Positions 24,065 through 35,794 of a stretch of 64,000 bases of DNA are shown here, piece after piece. Origin of the DNA: Branchiostoma floridae (Eukaryota; Chordata; Leptocardii; Amphioxiformes; Branchiostomatidae). The stretch covers positions 12,973,430-13,037,429 of the forward strand of contig NC_049980.1 in NCBI RefSeq assembly GCF_000003815.2, written 5' to 3'. Position 1 is the stretch's first letter, and each line of letters starts with the position of its first letter. The notes below the pieces were generated by a model, which saw only the letters and a program-made list of their open reading frames with translations, was not told where the DNA came from and made no database searches. The position numbers were made by a program, and so were the translations under genes.

Positions 24065-27000
24065 ATGGCGGTGGCGGGAGAGCAAGTGAAACTCGTGCAA
24101 ATTGACGGCTTGGTAAGGGCTGGATTCCCCTTATATACTGTTTGTTTTACTTTGATGATAATACTTTATACATTGGGAAACTTTTAGGATCTAATTTTGA
24201 TCTATAATTCATGGAATTAAGTGTGGTTTCCGATGCTTGAGGAAGCCCCCCTCCCACATCACTCCATATGCCACATGTGGTCCATATCGTTTTAGTCAGA
24301 AACATATATTTTAGGTGATCATGAACGTATTATCCGTATTCCCGCCAGCGGTTGTTAACCCTCGCCATAGAGGTTATGTTTCCCTGTGGTTGTGTGCTTG
24401 GTTGTGCGTTTGTGAACAGCAGAACTTGTGAAGCTGTAGATGGATCATAATGATATTATAGGATTATAGGTGCTAGCAAAATGAGGAGAAATACATGATT
24501 ATGATCGCCCTTGTGACTTTCCATATGGTGCGACAGCAAGTCTACGAAAACCTCGCCTTCCGCACTGGTGTTCCAGTGCTGATTCAATTGTCTAAACGGT
24601 CTCAGCACTGGTTTTCCAATTGCTGAAATTCTTTCAGCACTTGTTTTCCAGTGCTGATAGGCCTTGTTCCAGTGCTGAAACTCGCTCAGCACTGGTTTTC
24701 CAGTGCTGAATTTCTTTCAGCACTCGTTTTCTAGTGCTGAACTGCCGTCAGCACTTGGTTACCAGTGCTGAAATCCAGGGACAGCGGGGCCGGGCCAGGT
24801 CAAATGTCATTCAGCACTGGTTAGTGCTGAAATCGCGGTCAGCACTGTAACCGAGTGCTGATATACAAAAACCTCACCTTCAGCACTGGATTTACCAGTG
24901 CTCGGGGACACTTCAGCACTGGAAAACGAGTGCTGACGTCTTTTCAGCACTGGAACGATGTTCAAACCAGTGCTGACGTCTTTCCAGCACTGGAATCTCC
25001 CAGTGTTGAGAGCGGCACTAGACGTAAATTCGAAGGTTCAATTGAAGGTAGACGGATATGTACATGTATTAACCTATTGTCCATGTATTGTCCATGTAAA
25101 GAAAGCGTCACGCCCATCGATCGCAAGTATTTTCCATTATCCCCCGGAGGTAATCGACAAATGTACACTGTGCCCACTGTTATAGAGCAGAATATAATCT
25201 TACAATAGGTGATATTTATAATCCCGGTAATCTTTTAGTAGAGCAAAAGACATATCGTAATTCCAATTACTGTAACGGTATATCTCAGAGTCTCCTCACT
25301 CTCAGCACTCGGTTTTCAGTGTCGAAAACTTGTCAGCACTTGGTTTCCAGTGCTGAAAGATCAGCATCACGCTTTCTCAAGTGCTCAAGGCTACATATCC
25401 ACATCTGAAATTGATACTCCACACATGAATACTCGCAGATTAACAATCAGTATTGAAGATCCATAGCTCATTGACTCGGGAGAAAGTATCATAGGTCTGT
25501 CCCCTANNNNNNNNNNNNNNNNNNNNNNNNNNNNNNNNNNNNNNNNNNNNNNNNNNNNNNNNNNNNNNNNNNNNNNNNNNNNNNNNNNNNNNNNNNNNNN
25601 NNNNNNGTGAATGTTCAGTCAGCAGCGTGATCACCAGTGCTGAAGCAGACTCTTACAGTGTTGAGAGGCTGTCAGCACTGGAGAAACAGTGTTGACGAAC
25701 ATTCAGCACTGGAAATCCAGTGCTGAAAAAGGAGGGTGAGGTTTTCGTAGTTTTGCGGTGCTACAGAAGGACATCTGAATTTGATATTCTAGACATGATT
25801 ACTCTGATATTGGCAATGACTTTCAAAGGTAGATAGCACTTTGGCTCGTGAAGAAGTAGCATAGGGCTGTCCCCTACCATATTTTTTGGAACTGCAGGGG
25901 CTAATTTGTAAGCCTGTGTACCATCAGATTTCTACCAGGGCTCCTTACGCTAACAGCGAGTGTAAGGAGCCCAGGTAGAAATTGGATGGTACACAGGCTA
26001 TAATTTTGTTGAGACTTTGAAAATTGAAGTGAATGCCTGAGACTCCTCTGTTGCCACAGGTTGTGCTGAAGATCATTAAACACTGTGAGGAGGAGGGAGC
26101 GGTAGGAGACCTGGTACAGGGGGTGCTGCTGGGACTGGTGGTGGATGACAAGCTAGAGATCACCAACTGTTTCCCCTTCCCTCGACGCTCGGATGAGGAC
26201 TTTGATGAAGGTACAGTATGTACATATATATGTGTTCTGTGTATACGTATAAGCTAGCTCAGGGTTTGAAGTTTGTGATTCATCGTGGGTAATATGTCCT
26301 GTGGCATATATCATATCGTAGTTCATTGGTTAGTGACCCTACCACTGCCCCAAGAGGTTGGCAGTTTCTTTGGCTTTGCTTCCTGCAATGGTGAAATTTT
26401 CACAATGTATATTGACATTTTCACTGAAAATGTAGGATTGCGGGTGTATCGTGTATGGGTTTAGCTATAGTTGGTGAATCATCGCATGAAGAATTACATG
26501 TAGATTTTTCAGTGCCACTCATGTATTGTAAATATCATATAAGGTAATTTACTTTTTTTATATAACTACACACTGACTGTCATGCGCAAAGAGTACAATT
26601 GAATGAAAATGAAGCGAACTTCTAATACATCTGAGGCACAAAATTAATGTAAGTTATATTACGTATAACGTGATGTAATCCACAGTTCAGTACCAGATGG
26701 AGATGATGAGGAGCCTGAGGCATGTGAACATCGACCATCTACACGTCGGCTGGTACCAGTCCACAGTACATGGAGCCTTCCTGAACAGGGCTCTACTGGA
26801 CTCTCAGTTCAACTACCAACATGCTATAGAGGAGTCCGTGGTTCTGGTCTATGGTAGGCAGTATTGAAATCTTCAAAGTTATACTGTGTACTCAGTACTA
26901 GTTTCATTGACAGTAAACTTAAATGCTGACTGAGTGTGTGTTGTCCATAATCACTGTAAAGATAGCTATTCCTTCTTTCACATTGATCATGATGTAATAG

Positions 27001-30000
27001 TTTAAACGTTATAAGGTACCAATTATTGCAACTGTTGTCTTCAAGTTGGACCTCCCTGCTCCCTAACCTTGTAACCCATTACAAATTTGGTGGCCAAAAG
27101 CTTTTTTTATCAGAGACAAGGCTATGATTATAGGTTTTGAGTTAAATCAAAGAATTTCAAAATTGTATGACAAGTACATTTGGAATTCATATTTCTGCAT
27201 ATCCTGTTGATTGTTTTTGAACATTTTGCTAAAATATACTTAGGATGTATGTATAGAAGCTCTATGCCCATGAGATAGGTATTGCTTTCTTGTACACCAT
27301 GTAGTGATTTTCTGTTGCAGACCCACAGAGGACTGCAGGAGGCTCCCTATGTTTACGAGCATTTCGTCTGTCACCCATGGCCATGGAGGCATACAAGGAA
27401 GGGGAGTTCACATCAGAGAGGTAAAGGATATATTCTTGTTTTTCCTTGCTAGTATAGCAATCTATTTGGGTGAAATATCAACAGTTCTTATAGATATGAC
27501 ATATATGACTTATGATAGTGCCAATCTACTCTTGCCACCCATACCACCATGGCCACCCAGAAGTCGCTTTTATATCCTTGCATACACATCCAGAACCATT
27601 TTATAGGTTGTTTTGTTTGTACAACAAGGATGTGTACATTGGAGATGCACAGTTCTATATTCTGGTGTTGACGAACACTAATAGCATGAAAGTGGTTTTT
27701 GCTGGGAGTGGCTAAGTGCACTTGAGTAATTGTTGTAAGATAGGATTGTGTGTGTAGTTTTTAATGGCAACAAAATGTGCTCGACATAGAATGATATCAA
27801 TAAATTTTCATTAAGAATGCTTCAACCAAAGACAGGTACTTTCACATTAGCCACAATAGAAACAAACTCCCAAATGAGACCTTAGCTCACTGTTATCCAG
27901 CTTCAAGCTCTAGTTCCTTTTTGATGTGTAATTATTTTCTGAATATCTCTGCTTGGTTTGTAAATGTAATACAGTGTCATAACTCTGTAATACCTACCTT
28001 ACATACAGCTTCAAAAAGCATGGCCTGGGCTATGAGAACTTGTTTGAGGAGATCTCAGTGGTCATCAAGAACTCTAACCTGATCAACGTGCTGTGCTGTG
28101 AGCTGATAGAGAAGGCACCCAGGACACAGGAGAGTGACTTCCTCAGTCTAGCTGCCAGGTCAGTCATTCTGTACCAGGGTTGTAGCCAGCACCTGTCCTT
28201 CAGTCCTTTGAAGGAATTTTGCAGCTGGGGACTGAAGAAAGTTTTACCCATTCCGTCCCCTGGGACAGACAAAAATTGATATGTAAAGATATAAAAAAAA
28301 AACTGAAACCCATGTGTTCTTCACCAAAACAGATGCCATTGAACAGCTTAGTCTACAAGCAAATCAAATGCAGGAAATAGTGTTTCAGAGGGTCTTGATT
28401 TAAAAATTTTATGGGACCCAGACCCTAGAAATGACGCACAACGTTACGCCATGCCTTCGGTGCTCGATAGGATTCCCACTCAAAATCAAGGGGACTGAAA
28501 ATGATTTCAGGCTGGATACAACCCTGTTCTGTACACACCTGTGCACTTGTACTGCAGGATAATGAAATACATATGAAAAACTATAGTATATCCCTAGGTT
28601 CCAGCCTGACTGAGAACTGTACCTACTAATGGCTATTTCTCTTTAAGTCTTACTCAACCGAGAAAAACAATTTCTTTGTAAAACGCATAAGTTTAGAAAT
28701 TTTGTGCCCTTAAGAAAAAGATAGAGCAAAAATTCCAATCAGGTATTCAAATATTGACATTGTTACATGCTGCACACATACAATTATTCTGTTGGATCCT
28801 ATGTGATATAAGTACAAATGTGGAAAGCCAAAATAGCACGATGAAGTGCACAGCCAAGCTATGACATATATGCAAAGCTATGACATATATTCAAAGCTAT
28901 GACATATATTCATTATTTGGCACCTGACATCTGCACCTTTATTTTAGCCTGAATCAAGGTGCAGTACTGAGCCAAAAGTTTCATTAAAGCCATGACTTGA
29001 GTATAAACTATGATGTTTTCTTTTGTACAGTGGTTCTCTGAGCAGACAACTGCACTGCCTGATGGACTGTGTAGATGATCTGAACCAGGAGACAACCAAG
29101 TTCAACAACTATCAGCGCAACCTGGCCAAACAGGCTCAAGCCAAGAACCAGTATTTGCAGAAAAGGGTTAGTATGCTCTCTTTGCTACTACAAGGATTTT
29201 ACCGGATTTTTGCACATTTGGTGTACATGTTGTCTTCAGTATGATACACCCAAAATCTTTGCATGTCTGAGCCATTTTAGAATTCTGTGAAGATGGGTAT
29301 TCTTTGCAACCACTACTAAAAGTGCAATCTTTTCCCATTCCTTTATGAATTCTAATACAATGCCCAGTGTAGTAGTATAGAATTGAATGCCCACAATGAA
29401 ATTCATTTTTACCAACGTTATCTGGAACAAGATGATATAACATGTCAAGAGTAGGTTTGTCTTGTCATAGCAAGAACAGTGGTATTACTGTACATGCTTA
29501 AGTTGTAATTTCTAGCTATAAAGTTGATAGATTCTACTGACATGGTAACTAACTATTACTGTCTTCTACACCCATCACAGCAACTTGAGAATGCTGCGCG
29601 ACAGGCGAAGGGAGAGCCTCCATTACCCGAGGAAGACGTCACTAAGATCTTCAAACCCATCGCCCCTCCACCCCGACTGGACGCACTCCTGCTGTCAGGA
29701 CAGTTGGCAAGTTACTGCAAGCAGGTATGCTCATGAATCTTAGTTTTATAAAGATTTTATTATCTATTTCCATACACAATGTCTTCCTTCTCGAGTTGAA
29801 ATGATCTTAAGCATTTATAAGGTGACCTGAATAGAAATGGGACATCAGACATTCATTTGATTGATTCTTGGTTTCTCTAAACTGTGGCAAGTTTATGAAG
29901 TTTTGACATGTGAATCAAGGAAACACATACAGTGTATTTGATCTTTATTATTTCCATGTCTTTTGGCAAATGTGTATTACATGAGATCAGTGTTGTTTCC

Positions 30001-30339
30001 CTACTTTTCTCAACCTTAAACTTTGTGTATGGCAACAAGTCAGCTTCATTAAGCACAAGAAATTCTAATCATATCAGGAATGAAAGCGCTATGCTTCCTT
30101 GATAAGTCCAACTTTGTCTAGACAGTATTTTATCACGATCAGTAACCGTTACCTCTGGTATTTAAGGGTCTCCATTATAATGCATATACCTTTTAGCTGC
30201 TTTCTCATGTTTGTGATTTTTGTATTCTTTTTTTGTTTAGATCACTGACTATGCGGCTCATAGTTTTGGCAAAGTCTTCATGGCCAAGGCTCTACAGGAG
30301 GATACCCAGGGCAGTGCAGCACAGCCTCCGTCACTGTGA
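24065..30339 (+). CDS. EIF3H: EIF3H, translation initiation factor 3 subunit H
   Basis: Eight exons, all GT-AG with compatible phases: 24065-24112, 26060-26210, 26686-26853, 27321-27420, 28009-28158, 29031-29166, 29581-29724, 30241-30339 (TGA 30337-30339); 331 residues. A non-catalytic MPN-domain subunit of eIF3 that helps recruit mRNA to the 40S ribosome. Family landmarks: VKLVQIDGL at the end of exon 1, [65 protein letters not shown], then a helical C-terminal part with [16 protein letters not shown] and a final [11 protein letters not shown]. The JAMM metal ligands are not expected in this subunit. Start chosen at MAVAGEQ because an in-frame ATG further 5' would add residues unlike the family. 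AATAAA occurs at 30686-30691 and 30892-30897. Intron 1 (1.95 kb) holds a hairpin array. Confidence 0.96.
24528..25758. mobile_element. Hairpin-array element in EIF3H intron 1
   Basis: About 17 copies of a short inverted unit of the form CAGCACTGG-spacer-CCAGTGCTGA, spaced irregularly (about 30 bp apart where dense), from 24563 to 25725. The array is bounded by inverted termini TACGAAAACCTCGCC (24543-24557) and GGTGAGGTTTTCGTA (25735-25749), with looser complementarity outside them. An internal ACAAAAACCTCACC is also present. No open frame spans it. This fits a foldback-type DNA element or a cluster of nested hairpin repeats; I do not recognise the family. An assembly gap interrupts it. Confidence 0.6.
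25388..25875. repeat. Direct-repeat pair associated with the hairpin array
   Basis: About 118 bp at 25388-25506 (GCTACATATCCACATCTGAA ... CTGTCCCCTA) recurs in diverged form at 25750-25875 (GCTACAGAAGGACATCTGAA ... CTGTCCCCTA). The second copy adjoins the right terminus of the array and the first lies inside it, just before the gap, so the array probably grew by duplication of an end segment. Confidence 0.5.
25507..25606. other. Assembly gap (100 N)
   Basis: 100 N inside the hairpin array of EIF3H intron 1; the repeat structure probably caused the assembly break, so the array may be longer than shown. Confidence 0.99.
25911..25999. repeat. Near-perfect 89-bp hairpin, 38-bp arms
   Basis: Arms 25911-25948 and 25962-25999 pair at 35 of 38 positions (ends AGCCTGTGTACCATC / GATGGTACACAGGCT, loop-proximal GGGCTCCTTAC / GTAAGGAGCCC) around a 13-nt loop. 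It lies 60 bp upstream of EIF3H exon 2. It could be a miniature element or a structured RNA within the intron; sequence alone does not decide. Confidence 0.75.
28855..28912. repeat. Short tandem repeat, about 21-bp unit, three copies
   Basis: AAGCTATGACATATAT repeats three times in the EIF3H intron before exon 29031-29166. No function suggested. Confidence 0.6.
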
Positions 30340-30474
30340 TATAATACCAGGCAGCAGTATATCCTCTCTTACAACACATCCTACACCTACACAGAATTCA
30401 AAATCTTTCCAACACAAGAAAAGTCTGTTCAGAAGGGATATATTTCAAAGCTTCTCTTTAGGATTCTTTTTCGC

Positions 30475-30655
30475 TAGTCTGAGCAACTGTTGAGCAACCA
30501 AAACTAGACTTGTGTGATCCTTGACGTTATAATTAGAATATAAAGCAGGATGCAAGAATCTGATTTAAAAGACAACAAAACACAAAACATTTAAGTTCTC
30601 CCTGTGTGAAGTTCATTGGTTGCCTGACAGTTGCAGCCTCTACTGGAAAGGGTGT
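30475..30655. repeat. Interspersed repeat, family R1 (copy 3)
   Basis: Shares TTGTGTGATCCTTGACGTTATAATTAG-like sequence and GATTTAAAAGACAACAAAAC with copies 1 and 2, and ends in a CTACTGGAAAGGG-like right end. It lies in the presumed EIF3H 3' UTR. Confidence 0.45.
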
Positions 30656-32261
30656 GTAGTAATCTGTTCTACCATCATAACAGGAAATAAAGTACTAACC
30701 TTTGTCACAGTCTACATTTTCATGATATCTCCAAGAGTACAAGAATACACACATCTGAGACTTCACCTTGAAACCAGAACAAGGTGTTATGGATCAGTAC
30801 TTTTAAGCCTACACCTTTGATTGAACTGGGCTATATTAATAACAGGAATCATAGAATAATGTACTGGTTGAATCTGAAGTACAACCCAAGTAATAAAATT
30901 GTGAACATACCAGTTGTGATGTTGTTTCCTAAGTGTATTTATTCCTGGGAATTTACTTTACTTTGAATTAAGATGTCCATAACTACTTTGGATGTCCTGC
31001 TAGAGGCTATATTTATTAATTTCCAAGCACATCTTCCGATGGCAAGATAGTAGCTGAATGGTCTCATGGCCCTAGGACCATCTTGGTTAGAAGTCATGAT
31101 TTTGCCACCAGAAGATCTGCTTGGAGTTGGAGATCTACAGTCAGTTCACTGTCTTTTCATACTACGTGCACATTTGTCCTAGTGTCGTTTCATAACACCA
31201 CTAATTAAATGTTACATCTTTGTCAGCTCCTTTTGGCCACATCTGTGGGCCATTTCCCTTTGCCATACATGACACACACAGGTAGTACACACACACACAC
31301 AAGTCAGATAGGACAATGGAGGTCCTGTGTTCGAGGGAGCCACATCTCGAGCACATTAACGAACCAGCCATACTTATCTGTTATCGAAAAGAGTAGGGTC
31401 CTTCCTGGATTAAATAAATCTGTTCAGATTCACATGTACAAACCAGGTGAGTAGCACCATGAGTCGGTTTAACATGAATGCAATACAAACAAGGTTTATT
31501 TATTCCCCTTTCCAATGATACTTTAATAGTTTATTATGAAAGGTTGAGCATGGGTTGTGATTAGGTAACGTACCAACATATGATTTACATTGTAGAAGGT
31601 ATATAGTACGCTCTACTAGTGTACAACTTATGAATGTAGAATCATTTTAAAGTGTTGTAAACAATTGATAAGGTAGTAATAGAAATATAGGTTAATTTTC
31701 TGATTCAGAACTTTATACATCACAGATATACAAGTCATGTAGACGGTATATAGTTCAATGGGACATTAGGGATGGGCAGATATTAGTCACTTTGCTACAG
31801 GCTTCCCGACCTACTTGCTTCATATGTTTGTAATGAATTTACATATCAAAGGAGGCTAATTGACATGATTTATCTGAGTGTCCTTTTATCGGCCTTTCAA
31901 CTCTCTAAAAAGGGATGAAAGAAAGTGAAAAGTTGTAGTGTCCTGTGTGAACAAAGTACGATACTCGTTAAGGAGGTAAGGACTCTCAGCACACTTTTCA
32001 AGGTAAATAAAAACAAACACATAGTGTTCAATTATAGTAGTTTATTTCATGCACTGTTGCCCAGCTTGACACATGCCTCACACAGAACAACGTCCATTGG
32101 TTACAATGCCCTCCTGCCTAGAGCACACCCCACGGCTGTAGGACAGGCACCACCTAGCCCTTACCTCCCCTAGTCATCCACTGGATGTACAGTCATTTTT
32201 GTGTCCTCCCAACCACTTACAACGTTTAAACTATGAGTAAGGCGATCATTTCATAGTTTGA

Positions 32262-32272
32262 GCGTTATAATA
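32262..32272 (+). promoter_or_regulatory. Candidate TATA-like element of the VWA/SEA gene
   Basis: TTATAATATAG lies about 30 bp before the ATG at 32302. If it is a true TATA element, the 5' UTR would be only a few bases to tens of bases long. An undetected upstream UTR exon is the alternative. Confidence 0.3.
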
Positions 32273-32301
32273 TAGTGGGAGAGTGCAGGGCACCATCAGC
32301 G

Positions 32302-35300
32302 ATGGCTGCAGCACGTTTGAAGTGCGTTTCGGTGTGGCTTTCATGGATTATTCTGCTGTCAGTTTTGGAGGCGGCAGTTGGACTGCGCGTTGCCGAGGTG
32401 CACTGGGACTTGGGCGATGATTTTGGTAAGTGTTACTAAGTCTATTCTATATCTGTACATACATTAACGCCGTTAAAGTGATCATCCTATAATGAATGTG
32501 CCACATTTTCGTAACCTACTGAAATCAACATTGACAATACAACACCGTGCTATACTTGAACCATTACAGTATATGGATCCAACAACTAAGCGATCCCAGC
32601 AGGAAATATATATCATTTGGATCACGAATTTTCTTTGACTTGCAAATTCACAAAGAAACGGTGCGTTTCTTTTTCAAACGTTTTGGTTGTATTTGTAGTT
32701 TATTTGTACAATGGTTTTCCCGAGTATTTTGATTATAAGCGTTCGTTGTAAAATACACGTACACGTGCATTTGGTACTATATAATAGTACATGTAACGTT
32801 TCTAGAATACTCCTAAGACCTTACTCACTCTGTACAAAGCTTAGACCACGGGTTATTTCGAGAAATACTGTGATATGTTTATACTTTTCAGCTCAACACA
32901 AAATTTTGTCTGGCTTCGCAGTTTTGTCGTGAATCTTGTCGGCATGCTTCAATCTCATGGTCTAATATTGATTCCATTTGATTGAAATTCATTCGGCGGG
33001 AATAATGAGCTTTTCTTTAACATCCTTGTGGTGTCTGCTTTTTGTCTCCATGCACTGGCATTTTCCCACCCCATGTATCTCGATTTAACATTTGCGCGCT
33101 CAACACACACGACGATTTGTCTATGTATAAAGTGAGGGCGCGGTCACAGGTCGTGCGATCGTCGTACGATTTGATAGGAATTTCAAGCAGGCCGTGACAG
33201 AACCAACCACTGACATGGATCCAAAACAGCATTTTGTGTACCAAGACAGTTGAACTTTGCAGGAGTCATTTTTGCCTTCCAAAATTGCCCGAAGTTAGCG
33301 TTGGTACGACGATCGCACGGCCAATGTGACCACGCCCTATGGCACCTGTGTCTTTTTCAGCTGTATGTATTATACAAGGGAAATACCTAATGCTTCATCT
33401 CTAAACAGATGTTGGTCGAAGCTATTACTTGTTACGTTTTCCTATCTGTTGTTTTCTCCTATAAGGTTGTCACAGAAACGTGCAGCTTGGAAACATAACG
33501 ATTTAGCCCCCCACGACATCTGCTTGGAGACTACTTAAAATGTTTTCAACATCATGCGCGTTTTGCCCCATTGGTTGTTAAGAACATACCATTTGCCCAG
33601 TTTGAACTGTTCAGTCAGGTGAAAATACCAGGCACTAATCGTTTCTGGCGTGACCCTTTCTCCACACACTTAATTACGCTGTGGAGCCGGTTCCACCGAC
33701 ACAGCAGCACCATAATTACGTTCTAACAGATGTAACCACACAGAAGATAAAACGCTATTTCCCAGTACATGTATTACCACCAAAATATAACCATATGGCC
33801 ATGCACACTAACAGTACGGTGGTAGTTGGAGCTTTGATGTACAGACCCAAACTGTACTACTATATTTTGATTTGGAATGTCAGGTGTTGCAAAGTCTTTA
33901 ACCTCTGGCCTTTGGTGTCTGTAAAAGGCGTTGCAGCCTTAGCTTGGAGCTAGGGAGTAACTAGGGTAAGGGATAACCCATTGTTTCCAGCAGGTGTCGG
34001 TTTGAAATTAAGGCTGACAGAGAGCTTACTCACGGATTGAGTAATTGCGTTAGAAATGACAGACGCCCATTCGTACTACCCCATTATTGCACATACATGT
34101 ATCTGTTCGCAGTATACTAGTAGATATTGATTTGATACTTTATTGATTTCACTGATCGTACATCTTTTGCATTATTATGACATGTGCCAGTTCTTTCTTT
34201 GTTAATTATGATTTCATTGATCATACATTTTGTATAAGCATAGAGGAGGAGGGCACAGCATAAACCGTTAAGTTTTTTTTCCCTCCTCCTGCACCTGTTT
34301 TATATTTTATTCTCTTCTGTATCTATTATCATTTTGTATGTGCAAACTGAATAAACAAACAAACAAACAAAAGATAGATGTGAAAGCCTGTATTATATAG
34401 CTCATGGAGAGCAGACGCTATGTACACCTTGACACAACGTAAATGTTCATTGAAGAGAATACGTCAAACGAATACTTTAAACCCCAAGACACAAATCTTG
34501 AATCCCCCCTTTCATGAAGTTTGTCCCATAAACGAGATTATACTAGATCTTTCTAAAGGGGCATTCCACTCCAGAAACGGGTATTTCAATTCCTCAGAGA
34601 ATAAATAGTTATACCTAAATCAAGTTTGTTTGGCTAAATTTACCATAAGTTGAAGTCTTAATACAGGGCAAACTTTGTAGAGAATGAGTTCTTGAATTCC
34701 CCCGAGGACCTTTCAATTGTGCACTGGTGGGAAATGAGTAGAACAGGTACCGGTTAATTGGTACTGGTATAATTTTCGTGATACTAGGATGTTTTAGGAT
34801 TAATTTTTAGTAGGCTTAATATGTGTGCACAAACATCATGAGAATTGTCAGCCAACGCTTTTCAAATATTATTTGTGGGTTATTCTGTAGTAGTTTTCCA
34901 TGTATAAGTTTTATGTAGTCATTTTAGATAGAAACGCGCCAAAATCTTTGTTGCTCAAGTCTCTCTGGTTTTCAAAGATTTTGTGTACCCTTCTAAATGC
35001 CTGATAATCACTCGGCGCTTGTCGTTAGCTTAGTAGCGAGAAATCGTGCCCGACGTCGGTCATACAAGCAGTTTGGGCGTTAACGTTGCCATTTTAATTT
35101 GACCTACTTTCACCGTCTTATTCTAAAGTACCCAAATCTCTGTGTCCCAAGATGGGATAGTCTTCAAACTTTTTTTGTATCTCCTTGAATACTGATAGTC
35201 ACAAAGCTTCGTAAAGCTTATCCTGACTATAGCTCCCGTTAGCGAGAAAGTGTGACGGAAGTCGGCTATGAAAGCAAAATCATATACGGCACAGTACATT

Positions 35301-35794
35301 ATAAGTGGGTCTGTATGGGGGTACCTGGATCTAGAAAGCAGTATTGCCAAAAGGATAGATGTAATTTAGCCAAAAGTCGGGTGAATTTGTATCCCGAAAA
35401 ATATCATCTATCAGAAAATAACGCTCGCGTCTGGAGTGGAATGCCCCTTAAGCTTACTACCCTCAGCGATACATTGTGCCCGACGTCGGTCATACAAGTA
35501 GTTGGCCTACTCTCAACTCTGTCCAAAGTAAAAGTGACCAAAGTGAAAGTTACTAAAGTGACTTTTTTTATATTCACTTTTGGAATAGTCTGGGGTGCGC
35601 GATGGTTGAAATATGCTGTATTTGCTCGCAAATGGTCATGTCTAGTCTTAATAATATTTTCCTTTAGCCGCTGATATCCCGGACTTCATCTTACCGAGCG
35701 GAGTGAGAGTTCGGTTTAAGAGGAACGTCGCTGCCCCGACAGTCGCACCAACTGAAGCTCCTACAACGATCCCGGGATGCTCCAACAGTTCCAG
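32302..35794 (+). CDS. VWA/SEA gene exons 1-2: signal peptide and linker
   Basis: Exon 1, 32302-32425, begins MAAARLKCVSVWLSWIILL, a clear signal peptide, and ends in phase 1. Exon 2, 35668-35794, is a short Pro/Thr/Ala-rich linker (APTVAPTEAPTTIPGC) ending in phase 2. The 3.2-kb intron between them carries repeat debris: an inverted-repeat element (33132-33341), a retroposon-like A-rich tail near 34350-34372, and duplicated GTGCCCGACGTCGGTCATAC words at 35047 and 35475. Confidence 0.8.

Larger units (their letters stand above)
30340..32301. other. Intergenic region, EIF3H 3' side to the VWA/SEA gene
   Basis: Contains the EIF3H 3' UTR with AATAAA at 30686 and 30892, an R1 repeat copy (about 30475-30655) and a short CA run near 31290. 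No coding region is supported. The last 50 bp form the likely promoter of the VWA/SEA gene. Confidence 0.5.

Noticed and set aside
24563-25725. Palindromic repeats read as a CRISPR array or bacterial hairpin repeats
   Set aside because: Spacing is irregular, spacers are short and not unique, and the locus is an intron of EIF3H.
35252-35674. 140-codon plus-strand open frame in intron 1
   Set aside because: Lies in repeat-rich intronic DNA with duplicated words and overlaps the acceptor of exon 2 in another frame; no motif.
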